Assembly (NCBI GenBank): GCA_013400975.1
Contig: WBMZ01009473.1
Span: forward strand, 124,001-188,000
Direction: 5' to 3'
DNA from: Atrichornis clamosus
Lineage: Eukaryota; Chordata; Aves; Passeriformes; Menuridae
DNA: 64,000 nt
Positions 26,788-39,069 of this stretch are shown here, piece by piece. The notes beneath the pieces were generated by a model. That model searched no databases and was not told the origin of the DNA. It saw nothing but the letters and a program-made list of their open reading frames with translations. A program made the position numbers and the translations under genes. Position 1 is the stretch's first letter. Each line of letters starts with the position of its first letter.

Positions 26788-29062
26788 TGACTGCTATACA
26801 AGTAACGTTTCAGAACAAATGGGCTCTTTCCTGACAATAGAAGAGAATTATATGTTCCATTTTTGTTGACTGTACCACAGACTTCTGTTAGATTCATAGC
26901 TTAAAATTTGCACACAAGCAGAGGATGGCTGAATTTATGCTTGTAGGTAACATAGCTTTGTGTACAAATGAACCCAATCACTCCTGAATAAAAAAGCTCT
27001 TCTCCAAATATGTACAAGCCATTGCAGGTTCTGGCTCAACAATGAGACTTGCTCTGTTTCTGAAACTGGCATTATTATAAAGTCCATTAAAACTGCAGAA
27101 CTCACACTTTGGCAAGCTCTGATGGATCTGGAAGGTGAAAGACCTAAGATGGATTAGTTTATGTATTTGGGAATCCTGTTTGCTTTAATCACATTTCCTC
27201 TCAAACATCTTCAAACCTTAAGTTTGGAGAAGTCTGTATTTGACATACTGAAAAAATCCCTAAATTCTGGCTTTAAATGAGGAGAGTAGTCCTGCATTGT
27301 TCCCTGACTGCATTTAAAAGGTCAGGAAAATCTTTGTGTTGACAATTGAAAGCATTTGCCAGCCCTTTAAACTGTCAGCATGCACATTCAATTGAGAGAG
27401 ACATAAATTCATCTAAAACAAGACAGTGTGAACAGGATTTATACATTTTAATCCATATTATCTCTGTGATCAGGATAATGTTTGTAGCATGCAACGGAAT
27501 GGCACAGTCTCATAGAAAATATGGAAGCATTTCAGAAAGTAATTCCAGTAAAAGCAATTGATTTCTGATGTGTTAAAAGGATCTTCATGTCCCCCTGTTA
27601 TTTGCAAAATTAATGTACTTACTATGTTAATTTGAGAGATTTGCAACACTTCAGCAGCTTTTATGAACTATGATTTAAATGAGTGTTGGAATTACCAACG
27701 TGGAGACAATAAATTCCAGGCAGTAAGTAAAGTGCCTTGTAATGAGGGACCTAAATGTCTGCTTCAAAAGCTTATGGAACTGCATTTCAGATCAAGCTGC
27801 TGTTGACCTGTCAGCTATGCATGATACTTTCAAATGTGCTCTTGTGTTTAAGGGAGGTCACTCAGTTTTCTGCTTGTGATTCTCTTTTCTTTTCCACTTG
27901 CTGTGCTTGACAGTGACGTAAGCAGACTCTGAATCCCACCACACAAAAAGTGTTACATCACTTGCTTTCACCCTTATGCTAAAGTAAGGAGAAGCAAAAA
28001 TACCCCAAAAAACCCCTTTCAGATTTATCAGTCAGTTGTTGCTCTGGTCAGTTCCTGTGGCAGCACATCATTGGGACACTACAAATATCCTTGCTGATTA
28101 TAAAGTCAACTACAGTCTTTAATCTCACTTAAACTAGTCCTTAGGTTCCTGCATATACAAACCAAAAAGAGAATTTCTTCGCAGTTCAGACTTGCCTGTC
28201 TATAAAGAGAGTAAACAATGAGAAGAACTTCACATACAAGGTACTGCAAAAACCTATCATTATTATTCCAGGCTCATTAACAATGTTGAAATATTGCACC
28301 GTGTTTTGAATTCTAACCTTTAAAAATTATTTTAGAATTAAAATTATAGCAAAAACAAGCTGGTAGAAAGTGAGAATCATGTTTTGTTTGCTTTTCTGGA
28401 TCTAGCAGCTTTGTCACTAACTTTTCAAATAGAATAGCAAACATTAGTAGCAGTAGGACAATATAGCATGACCTTCTCTACTATTGGATTTTAAAAAGCC
28501 CTGAAACAGAACCACCCCAGACTTTACTTAGTGAGAATTGATCTACAGCATGGTAGTTTGGTTTCCAGTTCAACAAACAGGAATATATCATATGTTGCTT
28601 GGGATCAATGAAATCCTATGCTCATCCACTAAACACTCAATACCCTGGAAAATTTGCATGTCCTATAGATTCTGTTCGTTAGTATGGTTAATTAAAATGA
28701 TGAGAATGTGTTATTGATCTAATTATGAAACATATGCATAATTTGGGGTGTATATGCAACAAACGTGGTGGCTGCACTGTTATGCCTTTCAAAGACGTGC
28801 CTGTTGTCTTACAAGCTAGAGAAGGACTTATGGGAGTTCCTCTTTCACTGACACCATCTGACATAGAGACACTAAAATAAATGGAGTCAGTGTCAAAGGG
28901 CTCCATTTCCCCAGTGAAGCCAGAGGGTGCTGTGCCTGGAAGACCAGCCAAGCAAGGGGGGGTGGCGGGGTGGATGAAGAAAGAGTGTGCAGTGCATGCA
29001 CCGCGGCATGTGTACCAGAAGTAGGAACTGATGCAGAGAGGAAACTCTCTGGAGATTTGACC

Positions 29063-29806
29063 ATGAACAGTTACTCAAAACACTGCAGCTCCAGTGAGGA
29101 CAGCTTTGAGTTACAGGGCAGCACAAGGTCAGAAGCTAAAAGCTTTGTTAAAAGCAAAAATAAGGATGAAGGCTATCGACCCCATCGATCAAAGCACTGC
29201 CAGAAAGGGGGTGAAAAAACTCATGGACTGGAACACTCTTCTCTATATCCAGCAGAAGTGGGAAACGCAAGCCAAAAGCTCCAGAGGCAGAAGAAGACTC
29301 ACAAGAAAAGCAGTTCCTCTGCATCTGACTTGAGCTTGGTGAGCCAAGGATCATCAAGTTCATTGTCTGTTGTGGAAGAAAAAATAGAAGCTAAACTCAA
29401 ATTCTCTCAATTTATTAATGAAGTTACTTTCAGAGTGCTTGATCCCATGAGCCTGAGGGCATACCGTGCTGGTAAACTGAAAAACACCTTTCCATCCAGT
29501 GTGAGAAGCCTAGATGATTTTCATATTAAGAGAAAGTCTCCTGAAAACTGGAAAGAAAACATTCTAGATGGGAAAACCCATGAAGAAGTAGACTTAGAAA
29601 CTCTGAGAAATGATGACATCATGGCTGGAGCACGAACACACAAATTAGAGAAATCGTTTTCCCTGGATACAAGTCCCTCTCTCAGGTCACTTGATAACGG
29701 TGTCTCATGCAGAACAAGATCTGGCTTGCCGGTAGAAATTATGATTTCTCAAAGCAAAGAAATGCCAGCCACAAAATCTGCATCTCTTCCTAGAAGTACA
29801 AGCATG
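29063..29806 (+). CDS. Coding exon of an unrecognised Ser-rich protein (partial gene)
   Basis: This is the only convincing protein-coding sequence in the window: 248 codons starting at an ATG in a good context (ACC before it) and ending exactly in phase 0 at a splice donor, GTGAGC from 29807. Reading on past the donor gives a hydrophobic run and a stop at 29873-29875, as expected of intron. The frame stays open upstream to a stop at 28859, but that part is Gly- and Cys-rich over low-complexity DNA and does not look like protein, so I favour the ATG at 29063 with 5' untranslated sequence before it. If the exon is internal instead, a plausible acceptor is the 'ctccatttccccag' at 28901-28914. 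The protein is hydrophilic. Residues 75-100 are Lys-rich then Ser-rich, 103-139 form a likely conserved helix-prone segment (EEKIEAKLKFSQFINEVTFR at 105-124), and SLD motifs recur near residues 149, 200 and 209. It has no signal peptide or membrane segment. I do not recognise the gene and assign no function. Confidence 0.8.
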
Positions 29807-29812
29807 GTGAGC
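29807..29812 (+). other. Splice donor (GTGAGC)
   Basis: The donor directly follows the last codon (ATG, Met248) of the coding exon in phase 0. The exonic bases ATG are weaker than the usual CAG/AAG, but GTGAGC matches the intronic consensus well. The reading frame turns non-protein-like immediately after it, which supports its use. Confidence 0.65.
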
Positions 29813-32800
29813 TCTCTCAAATACTTTCTTTGGGTGGTATGTGACAAGTACTTTTGCATTAGTATGACTATTTGAAAAGTGTTCCTGTCTTCCTGGGTGG
29901 GCTTTTACCATGTACACAAACTTTTCTCCAGGGTGGGAACAAACATGGAGTGTTTATTTTTTGTAGCTCAAGAAGCCAGCTCTAGAAGGTATGGCAGGAC
30001 AGAAAGACAAAATACAGTTTCTAGTCCTTTTAGTTTGGTGTCTTAGGAGATTACTTTACAAATCAAACAAGAAAGATATTCCTGCACTGCCATGAAATGT
30101 ATATATAACCAGGTCAGCTTGATATGAACAGTCAAGGTGCTCTCAGAAAAGGGTGAAGAGAGCACTGTGACAGACCACTCAGGCATTCAAGCTCACTAGT
30201 TTAGAACTTGCTGAGTATCTCTACACTAGACAAGAATGCTCAATCAGTGTGTTTAAGTACTACCAAGACCTCTGACATCCTGAAAATGTTGCTAATGTTT
30301 GTGTGTCTGAAATTAATACATATAAATTGATAATTTCTTTACTGATGTGCTAAAATCGCCCCCTACAAACCTGAAAAACTGGAAAAAAAGGAAAAAAAAG
30401 AAAAAAGAAAAAAAGGCTGAAGCTTTCTTTTATGGTCTGGTAAAAAAAATATGCTTTTAATTTTTTTTTTTTAAGAGATTCTTTGTTTGGTTAAGGAAGA
30501 GATACTTATGCCTATGAAGGGCAAAGGGAAGTTGTTGTTCTTTGCTAGCATGGCACTGTCTGAGATCCTGAACTGCCAAACCTTGCACTGATATGTTAGT
30601 ATGTCTCCAAAGATGTATTTGCAATTCCGCTAAAACAGTGCTGGTCTGGGAACTATTGCTTAAGACTATACACATGTACCCAGATGTTGCTAAACTGCGA
30701 GCTGTTACAACAGCATTATTCTTTAAAAAGTCTATTCAAATTTAAAAACAAAGAAACAAAAAGTTGTCTCATATCACAGAGGACTGCAGGAAGTAGGAGA
30801 ACATCCCAGTCTTTAGAATTTTATTCAAAATTCAGCAAACCAAGCTTAGGACTATATGTCTTTGGATGTTTCAATTTTAATCTATCAAAGATATCTCGAG
30901 GGAGAACAGGTGAAAGGCAAAGAAACACAGAGAAAATTTGCACACTGTGTCTTGTCATAGCTCCACAATGAGAGCTGTCCTGCAAAGGGGCCAGGAGGCT
31001 CCAGTCTGAGCCACTGGCAGGATATGCTTTTTTCACATTCCAATTAAGCATCTGTCAGAGCATCTTTTCCAGTGAACTTGGTTATATGTACAGATTGAAA
31101 CATCCAACTGATCAAGTATGAACTGACTAAACACCGCCGAGTGCTCTGTAATTCCACACAGTTAATGTAGGCATCAGTCTACTCCATTTTAAGCATCAGC
31201 CTGTTCTAAACCTAGTCATTTAAATTAAACACAGTAGTTACCAAACATTTTACCTCAACAAACAATGCCTCAGACTGCAGAGCTCAACATGAGAAAAGAA
31301 AGGAGTGGCAGGGCAAAATACAAGAGCAAAACATGTTCAGCCACATCTACATATTCGTGTCTCCTACATGCAAAAACTTTTGACTTCAATGCAATCTATT
31401 TAGTGCCAGTCCTCACCTGAAGCATGCCTAGCAAGAAATAAAAGGGTTACTGTACGGTCTTGAGTGTCATTATTGTAAAGATATTTAAGAAGTACTTGGT
31501 TATGTAATGTTCATTTGAATACACATATAGAACCTTGCCTAAAACTGTTTCATGCTTTAGTTACCAAGCTATTAATGTGCAAAATATAACCTTGAAGAGA
31601 AAGAAATAGTTGAGATTACATTGACTTAAATATAAAAACCAGATAGCAGAGGTATAACAACGCACCTCCTGAAGAGCATGAAAGAACATGCTTGAAAGTC
31701 TGAGGTTAAAAGAACTGCACCTAATAAAAAAAAAAAAAAAGTGTCTCAGAAGAGGAGTGCTGTGACATTGCCTCCTGTCTATTATGTTTTATGAAGACCC
31801 CTGAGGAGTCCACAGCTGCCTCTGTACTACAGCTGATGTGTACAGTTGATTGGATACAGACTCACTAAAGTGGTTTTCAACTTTTAGACTTCTGAGAACT
31901 GGTCAAAATGTTCAATTTCTGCAGAAGTATTTAGCGGTTTGCAAACAGCTGCTACTGAAATGAAATCTCACAAAAAGACCCCCACTTTCACTACAGATTT
32001 ATGCAGAGGAATTTCTGGACAGCCAGCAGGATCAAAAAGAATACTTCATTTTGTGACCGAAGTTAAAGGAAATTGTGATAGGTAGAAACCAATTCCAAAA
32101 TACAATGGACATGTCCTTGTTGTGGTCTAAATATCTTAGTAACCTGGCCAGCAGGATGAAATTATTTTTAATTTCTATGCATTGATCTAAATTTGGAGTC
32201 ACTGGACAAATAAGCAGGAAAGCACAATGATCTAACTAGATGAAAGCAAGCCTCTGAATCCATACCAATGTAGTGCAGGGTGTGCAACCTGAGACTATGT
32301 CATACTTCCAGACTGAAATGTCATGACTAGTTCAGTGGGCTGAAAAATGCAGAAAATATCTGAAAAGGGTTGTACGCCATGGGAAGTTTCTCAGAACTGG
32401 GAAGACATGCTTGTCAGAGTCTGTCAAAGGACAGATCAATACAGAGAGGAATGTGGATGGGTCCAAACAATACATTCTTTCCTCAGAGCCAGGGTATGTT
32501 TCAAAGAAAGACAGGTATGAAAGGAGATTGGTATTGGTCTGTTCTTTTAATATATATTTTATTTTTAATATGTTTTTTCCAAGTAACCAAGGCCTTCAGG
32601 ACACCACTACTACTGTTCTGGGAAGAAAATATAGGTAAAAATTTAATTCTTAAAAAATCATACAGAAGTCTGACTTCAGACCCGAGTAAGTCTGCAGTAC
32701 CTTGTGGTTTGAATCAGTCTGAATATTACATTTCAGTTAACTTTAATCACACATGAATGAGGATCAACTTTCCAGCTAGGTCTCCTCTTTACATGCCTAC

Positions 32801-33288
32801 TTTTACCTGCACAAAGTAATATAACACAACATTAGACATTGACTTTTCCTGATCACAAGAAATCAATTTCTTTCTTAGAAGAGCTGTATCTTTCCATCTT
32901 ACAAAAAACTATTAGTAGTACACATTCTGTGAGCAAGAGGACTTAGAAACAATTTTTTACCTCATCATGGCAACTATATGCATGTATATATCCTAAGGAA
33001 TTGTGCAATTTTTACCAAAGACCATGACATTATCACACAAAATAAATATGGTCAAGCCTGAGAAATACCAATGACTTATAAAGCTGCAATATCCCCTGTG
33101 AGTTGCTAGAAATACAATGTTCCAATTCGGTGCAGAGCTGGTCTTAAAAAACAAGCTTGTGTGGGGATAATGTCACTTCCACATTTTGGAAGATTTCAGC
33201 TATTATAAACTAAGCCTGAAGAGGGCAGGTGGTGAGTGGGCAGAAATGTGTCCATGCTCCATAGGAACTTACCATGCTTATGGAGCCA
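29813..33288. other. Probable intron, no recognisable elements
   Basis: This lies downstream of the donor, so it is probably intron of the same gene. I found no second exon with a strong acceptor and a protein-like frame. An A-rich low-complexity block at about 30382-30415 and A or T runs near 30460 and 31724-31740 are the only simple repeats. Confidence 0.5.
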
Positions 33289-33310
33289 CAGAATCATAGA
33301 CTCATAACCA
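33289..33310 (-). mobile_element. CR1 3'-tail octamers cut off from their element
   Basis: The 'cagaatcatagactcata' stretch matches the octamer tail that ends many avian CR1 copies (read on the minus strand). It probably belongs to the CR1 body at 33478-34240, with the SINE and about 35 bases of other DNA now in between. Confidence 0.55.
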
Positions 33311-33345
33311 TCACAATCATTCTCTAGACACCCCCATATATTTGG

Positions 33346-33477
33346 GTCACAGAATATTTTGAGTTGGAAGGAACCCACAAGGATCGTCAAGTCCAACTCT
33401 TAAGTGAATGGCCCATTCTGGGATCAAACCTGCAACCTGGGCATTATTAGCACCACACTCTCACCAACAGAGCTAAG
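33346..33477 (-). mobile_element. tRNA-Ile-derived SINE, TguSINE1-like, full length
   Basis: On the minus strand, 33476-33409 matches a tRNA-Ile from the D arm to the acceptor end: a degenerate 'tagctcagttggttagagc' A-box region, a 'ggtgctaataa' anticodon-arm segment, and 'ggtttgatccca' as a degraded B box. It is followed by 'cttaagagttggacttgacg' and a 'tccttccaactcaaaatatt' tail like that of a CR1 subfamily. This head-plus-tail structure is that of TguSINE1, which is mobilised by CR1 and described from passerine birds. The tRNA part is mutated and lacks the paired acceptor end, so it is not a tRNA gene. Confidence 0.85.
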
Positions 33478-34240
33478 AATGTTAAGAGTTGGAAGGGACC
33501 TTAAAGACCATCTAGTCCCAGTTCCCTTGCCATGGGCAGGGACACCTTCCACTAAACCAGATTGCTCAAGACCTAATCAACCTGGCCTTGAACATTGCCA
33601 GGGTTGGGGCATTGACAGCCTCCCTGGGCAACCTGTTCCAGTGCCTCACCACCCTCACAATGAAAAATCTCTTCCTAATATCTAACCTACATTTCCTCTC
33701 TCAATTTATACCGTTATTCCTTGTTCTATCACTACAGATCTTGATGGAGTCCCTCTCTGGCTTCCCTGTAGCCCCCCTTCAGATACTGGAAGGTGGCCAT
33801 GAGTTCTCCACTCAACCTTCTCTTCTCCAGGATGAACAGCCCCAACTTTCTCAACCTGTCTTTCTAGGGATGGTGCTCCAGTCCTCTTTTCATCTTTGTG
33901 GCTCTCCTCTGGACTTGCTCCAACAGGTCCATGTCCTTCTTATGTTGGGGACACCAGAGCTGGATGCAGCAGGCCAGGTGGGGTTTCACAAGGGCAGAGT
34001 AGAGGAGCAGAATCCCCTCCCTTGACCTGCTGGCCACGCTGCTTTGAATGCAGCCCAGGACAGGGTTGATCTGGGCTGCAAGTGCACATTGCTGGCTCAT
34101 GTCAAGCTTTTCGTTAACCACCACCCCAAGTCTTTCTCCACAGAACTGCTCTCAATCACTTCTCTGCCCAGCCAGTAGGTGTGCCTGCGATTGCTGTGAC
34201 CCAGGTGTAGGACCTTGCATTTCACTTTGTTGAAGTTCAA
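33478..34240 (-). mobile_element. CR1 LINE, 3' portion with decayed ORF2 end
   Basis: Read on the minus strand it is a colinear CR1 piece of about 760 bp from the C-terminal coding part to near the 3' end. Plus-strand landmarks are 'agttggaagggaccttaaag' (33486), 'atgggcagggacaccttcca' (33532), 'gggcaacctgttccagtgcc' (33627), 'caacaggtccatgtccttct' (33920) and 'ggaccttgcatttcac' (34211). It is 5'-truncated near 34240. Coding remnants are listed separately. Confidence 0.95.
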
Positions 34241-34291
34241 GTCTGAGAATAATTTAGCTGTACCTGCAAAGCTGCACCAGTGAAGATACAA
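33864..34291 (-). pseudogene. CR1 ORF2 C-terminal remnant, frameshifted
   Basis: Two minus-strand frames carry successive parts of the CR1 polyprotein C-terminus: 34097-34291 contains KCKVLHLG and SSVEKDLG, and 33864-34124 contains LDMSQQCALAA, SVASRSREGILLLYSALVKP and a conserved tail. They overlap in different frames, so a frameshift near 34100-34124 separates them, and the second ends at a premature stop. Only the last part of the element's protein is covered; the endonuclease and catalytic RT core are absent. The part beyond about 34240 is host flank. Confidence 0.85.
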
Positions 34292-35190
34292 CCAACAGCA
34301 ATTGCTGATTACCTAGACAGCATCATTGCATGAACACACACGTTCTGAACTCAGAGTGATGTGTCTGCTTGACAACATATTAGGTTGGCTTCTCACCTGG
34401 GTTTACAACCAGCTCCAGGGTTTCTTCTATATTTCACCCAGTGAAATTACCAAGCTAGCTGTACTCCTGCTTGTCTCCCATCTCCATCTGTCCTTAATAC
34501 TTTAAATGAACAGCATTAGTCTCGACACCTGGCTCAGGCTGGTGCTTCAGCCACCTTTCAGGACAACACATCTGGACAGTCACTGTGCATCATGTTCCTT
34601 TCTGTGTGATTTAGTCGCAAGAGCCAACTTTGACACACTATAAGCAATTCAATTCCTTCCTGTAGCCTTAACAAAACTATCTGAAAATGAAGTATTCATG
34701 CTCGCTCTGATTTCAAGCAATGTATATCCTAAAGGATTTAATTTCTATGGCCCTTGAGATAGAAGGGGACAAATGTCTGTTAAAAAGCCTTGCATCCTTA
34801 TAAAATGCAGATGAGTAAATTACAAGCTAGAATAACATCTTTTTTCATTCCTCTCACAATAAATTATTATTACAATAACTATTGTAAAGAAGAAATACAA
34901 CTAGAGTAGACATTTATATAAGGTATTGAGAAGATCCAAAGATTCATGTATATCTCTAATTCAGGTAGGCTGTTTAATTCTTAAGGAACCCTGAAGGCAG
35001 CTTGCTGAAGTACAGTGTCACAGACACTAACACAAACAAGGAAAATGATATTAATTTCTGCCTTTTTACTATTTGTTATCCATAAGGATTCCTGCTCTTC
35101 ATTACAGGTTCTCTTGCAAGACCAATGCCTTAACACAGAGGTGGTTCTTTGAAGGTGCAGGACCATCTTTAGAAACTGCAGCCTCACACA
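34241..35190. other. Unique-looking DNA between retroposons
   Basis: No gene or element was recognised. It separates the minus-strand CR1/SINE complex from the plus-strand SINE copy. Confidence 0.5.
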
Positions 35191-35296
35191 CCTGGACTCA
35201 CAGGCATGAAGGGGCTTGATCCCCATACAGGCTGTTCTCCTAAGAGCTGAACTTGATGATCCTTGTCGGGCCCTTCCAACTCAGAATATTCTGTGA
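35191..35296 (+). mobile_element. TguSINE1-like SINE, 5'-truncated or decayed
   Basis: The segment 'gggcttgatccccataca' at about 35211-35229 corresponds to the T arm and acceptor end of the tRNA-Ile head. It is followed by 'cctaagagctgaacttgatg' and 'cccttccaactcagaatatt', which align base for base with the tail of the copy at 33346-33477 read in reverse. The upstream tRNA half is weak or missing. It is oriented opposite to the first copy. Confidence 0.72.
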
Positions 35297-38200
35297 AATC
35301 TCTAACAGTAGAGGAAGACCGTCATGCAAAGGCTGTGGTAGAATGCCACAGCAGTAGAAGATGCAACCAATCTTCCATTCCTAAATGGAAGTTTTTAGGG
35401 CAATTTCTAGGTTCTCAGTTTCTAGGGCACCTGAGTACTAACAAAATCTTGCTGAAAGAGCAAACAAGATTTTTGCTCCTCTAGGTCAAAGCTGTTTTAT
35501 ACAATAAGGTTTTCAGTCCTCTTTCAGCCCTTTCAGCCTGCCACCATGATGTAAAAATAGGAATTTGCTTTGTTCTTGGATGAATACCAAATCTTTCATT
35601 TCTATTTACAGTACAGTGATGTTTACAAGCAAGATTTGGGTTCAAATACAGTAGAATGGAAACTATATATTGTTTCACTGACTCATGCAAGCAATATGCT
35701 AAAAGAGAAATAATAAGAGGTGGCACCAGAAGGAAAGGGTAATGAGGTGCTTTGCCCAGGTCAGTGAACAAGCCAGCAGTCAAATACAGGCCTGAAAAGC
35801 TTTCCAGTATCCCATTTTCTGGTCTGTTCCTGCTCTTTGACAGGCAGGTCAATGTGGAACTACCTTCAAGAGCCAAAATAATGAAGCTGTGGTATCTCAA
35901 GGTTACCAGAGGCAAGTAAGAAAGAGAACTACATCAGATGCTTCAGTTCTTGAGCGTGATATCCACATGACAGATCATATCATTAGGGACTAATATGAGT
36001 CTCATACGGCAATGGAAAATGCAACATGGCCACCTTTCCTGCCATCCTGGCCTCTTTCTTGCCATTATATTCCGCATGACACTGCATAGAAGTTTGCTCA
36101 CCTCTGCTTTGCAAATTGGAGGTGGCCACCAGGTTGTCAGAAGCCTAAAAACGTTTTTGCAAAATAGGTATTAAAAGAGATGGTTTAATTCCTTTACCAT
36201 AAACTTGACTGACAGAAGAGAGTGTTCACTTCTTTTCATCATTCAGGAATATTGGGCAAATACAACATTTTTAAGACTTACTAGCTTTATACTTATTATC
36301 ATGTGGAGTGAGCATAGCCACTGAACTGCAAGCAACATACACCACAACTTCACCCTGTTATTTTTCCTTCATCTGCAGATTCCTGAAAACAGTCTCTGTG
36401 TCTGGCGATACTGTATAAGAATCTCAGGTCACAACAATAGCATTTGGGTGGAAAGACATCTACTGCATCTTTAATCAACTGTGGCTGCAGTTCCTTGGTA
36501 CTTCTAAGGATTTCTATTGCATCGTTATAACCTCTCTCCTCTGATACCAACATTGACTGTTTTGCTATACACCACTATTATGAAATGATCACTCTGGGTA
36601 TAGTAGTAATGAGAAGTATTGCGAATGTATGGCAATGTGTACACTTGGAGCTTCCAGGGTAGGTAAATTAGCTTTATAACACCTCATAGGTGTTAGGCAG
36701 CCAGATACTCTAAGCTATAAAATCTGATGACCAAAAGAAATGGTAGTACTTTCTGAGTTCATTCCATCTGAAATCAAAGACAAATCTCATTTTCCACCGA
36801 TCAAATTACCTCAAATCTCTTCTCAGTCTCTGAGGGGACTTAGCCATGTTGGGCTTGAAGCTTGTAGTCGTATTAGTCATACCAGCAGCAGCCAAGCTGG
36901 GGCAAGATGTAGCTGAGCAAAGACTAACAGTCCAAGTATTTACCCAACTTCAGTTAAATGTAGAGTGCTGAATCCTTTTCTTATTTTTTAAATCTTTTTT
37001 GGTGACATTTTTGGTACAGTCACAAGATATGGAAAGCCAAGCAGGCCATGTGCAACTTCATCTATACTTAACACCCCTTGTCCCAATACTGTGGCATTGA
37101 CTCTTTCTCCATTGCTAACAGGAGCGCAGCAGCCGTAGGAGAGATCAGCATAATGTTTTTAGAGCAGCAGATGTGACATCGTTTTACAAGCAACAGTATG
37201 AGCAGATGGTGTTTAGAGAGTTCTCCTTGCCTGCTCTGAAACACCTCCGTTGGGTCACTAATGGATCCTTGGTCTAGTCAAACACTGCATAAAGCCACAA
37301 TGTTCCCAAGATGACGCATATGGTCATTTACAGCTTCCCAGCTCATCAAATACGAATTAGATCAAAATCTTCTGCACAGAGCATAGATGTCTATAAGCCA
37401 GTACTCAAAAGAATAAGCTATTTATTCAAGACAGGCTAAACTATTCAGTCTGAGTTGCTTCCCGATAAAAAGAATGTGTTTTCAATGAAATCAAGTATTT
37501 TACCATAAAGCCTGAATTTTTGAAGTTAGGGTTTGTAATTCAGTTGTCCTCCCTTTCTGCCCTCCCACCCCTTCTTTTTTAGAAAAGAAGAGCAGCAAGT
37601 GAGTCAGGAGGGAGATATTTGTATAAAGAAGGAAAACAATATTATAATGGTGAATTTCTGCACAGGATTCAGAGCTTCAACCAGAAAACAAAATAATTTT
37701 CCAGCTAAATCTACTATTTGCCTTCAGAGGGGTGGCTACTCGGACAGAGAAAAATCCTGAGCCCATGCAGTTCACATTGATTTTGGTATCTTTTGGCACA
37801 TGTCACAGGAAAGCAAAATTGGCAATCAGAAATGTTTAGTGTTCCTTTCCCAGTGATTTTTGTTAATACAACTTTTCCCCTTCCTTTGAGTTTGAAAAAC
37901 ACTTCTCAATTGCACTCTTTATCTCCGGGTGCCTTTAAAAAATGGTACTTTCAGAGTAATGGAAGCTACAACAAGCTTAGAACAATTACCCTCAGCAGAG
38001 ATGCCTGAAAACTGCAAAGCCAGGCAAACAAAGGTGAAAGGGCAAGAGGTAGAAAAGACTGATAGACCTCTTTTCTCTGGTCCAAGTTTGGTCTACAAGT
38101 GTTTTTAATGACAAAATGTTAAAGGTGCTTCAACCCATTTTTCATTTCTTCTTTCAGCCAGCAGCCTGTGTTTGTCATGTTCACAAAATGTGGGTTTTTT

Positions 38201-39069
38201 GCCTTGCCATAGCATGGGTGCAGTATATCAGAAAAACAAAGACCTCGGTACGCAGTGACTCTCTCCCACAGGCATATGCAATACTTAACTATTTTTCCTG
38301 GTCAACATAGTGAAAATCTGTGAACTCTACCAAGAGGAGATTCAAGTGCAAGGCAGTGTCCAGAGCCAGAGGTTGCTCTGATTTATTTTTCAGTTGTGAG
38401 TGACTGATATTTTTCCTCACTCATTCTAAAGTTTTCAGTTCTATTAAAATTCTGCTCAGTGATGTTCTGCATGCAATTAATAGAAACATAGATGTAACTT
38501 TGCTCCCACACTCCCACTGTGTTCTAACTTCTAACTTGAGTAAAATAAAAGTTCACTTATTAGTATGAACCCAGCACAGCAACCATTTTGGGGACAGAAA
38601 AGAGGGAATCAGTATTACATTACTCTGCCAAAGCTGCATTTGTATTACTCTGTCTTCTCTGTAGGCTTGGTTGTCCGTGGATTTTAGTCTCCTGTCAGAA
38701 ACTGCAGCATTAAAACTTTGAGACCAACAAATTTAAAGAACAGAAACTTTTATTAATTATGGGATGGTTTGGAGGGTTTTATGCTAAATGTGGGTCTCAG
38801 AAATGAAGCATACCTGCCCCAACAGCATGACTTGTATCAGAATATCAGGAACAGTTGGTTTTGACCTCAAAATCAGATAAAGAGAAGCAGGACCCCATTT
38901 GGGAACTCATTTTATATTTATATAATACATATTTTTTCATAAAGCTCAAAAAAAAAGGGTATTTTCACCGAGTACCTCAGAGATCTGTTTCAACAACTTC
39001 CTCTTTGCAAAGGGGCTTAAATTTGACCTTCTCAGGTGAAACTCTTCAGTGCCAGGAGTTTTAGATGAC
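35297..39069. other. No recognisable feature
   Basis: Several open frames of up to 144 codons (for example minus 35481-35915) occur, but none shows a recognisable family, strong splice sites or biased composition. No transposon was recognised. Confidence 0.5.

Larger units (their letters stand above)
22691..28861. other. AT-rich DNA without recognisable genes
   Basis: Apart from two simple repeats listed separately, nothing could be supported. The 147-codon minus-strand frame at 24007-24450 starts inside a CAAA-type simple repeat and is rich in Ser, Phe and Leu, as expected by chance. A TGACGTAA cAMP-response-like octamer is at 27914-27921, about 1.1 kb upstream of the coding exon, but it is isolated. 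Confidence 0.5.

Noticed and set aside
27914..27921. cAMP-response element (TGACGTAA) as a promoter of the coding exon
   Set aside because: A single octamer 1.1 kb upstream without CpG enrichment or a core promoter is too weak to call.
33409..33476. Functional tRNA-Ile gene on the minus strand
   Set aside because: The similarity to tRNA-Ile is real, but the acceptor stem is incomplete, the conserved box positions are mutated and it is fused to a CR1-type tail. It is the head of a SINE.
35481..35915. 144-codon minus-strand open frame
   Set aside because: No recognisable motif, splice signals or conserved-looking core. It is within the length range expected by chance in 64 kb.
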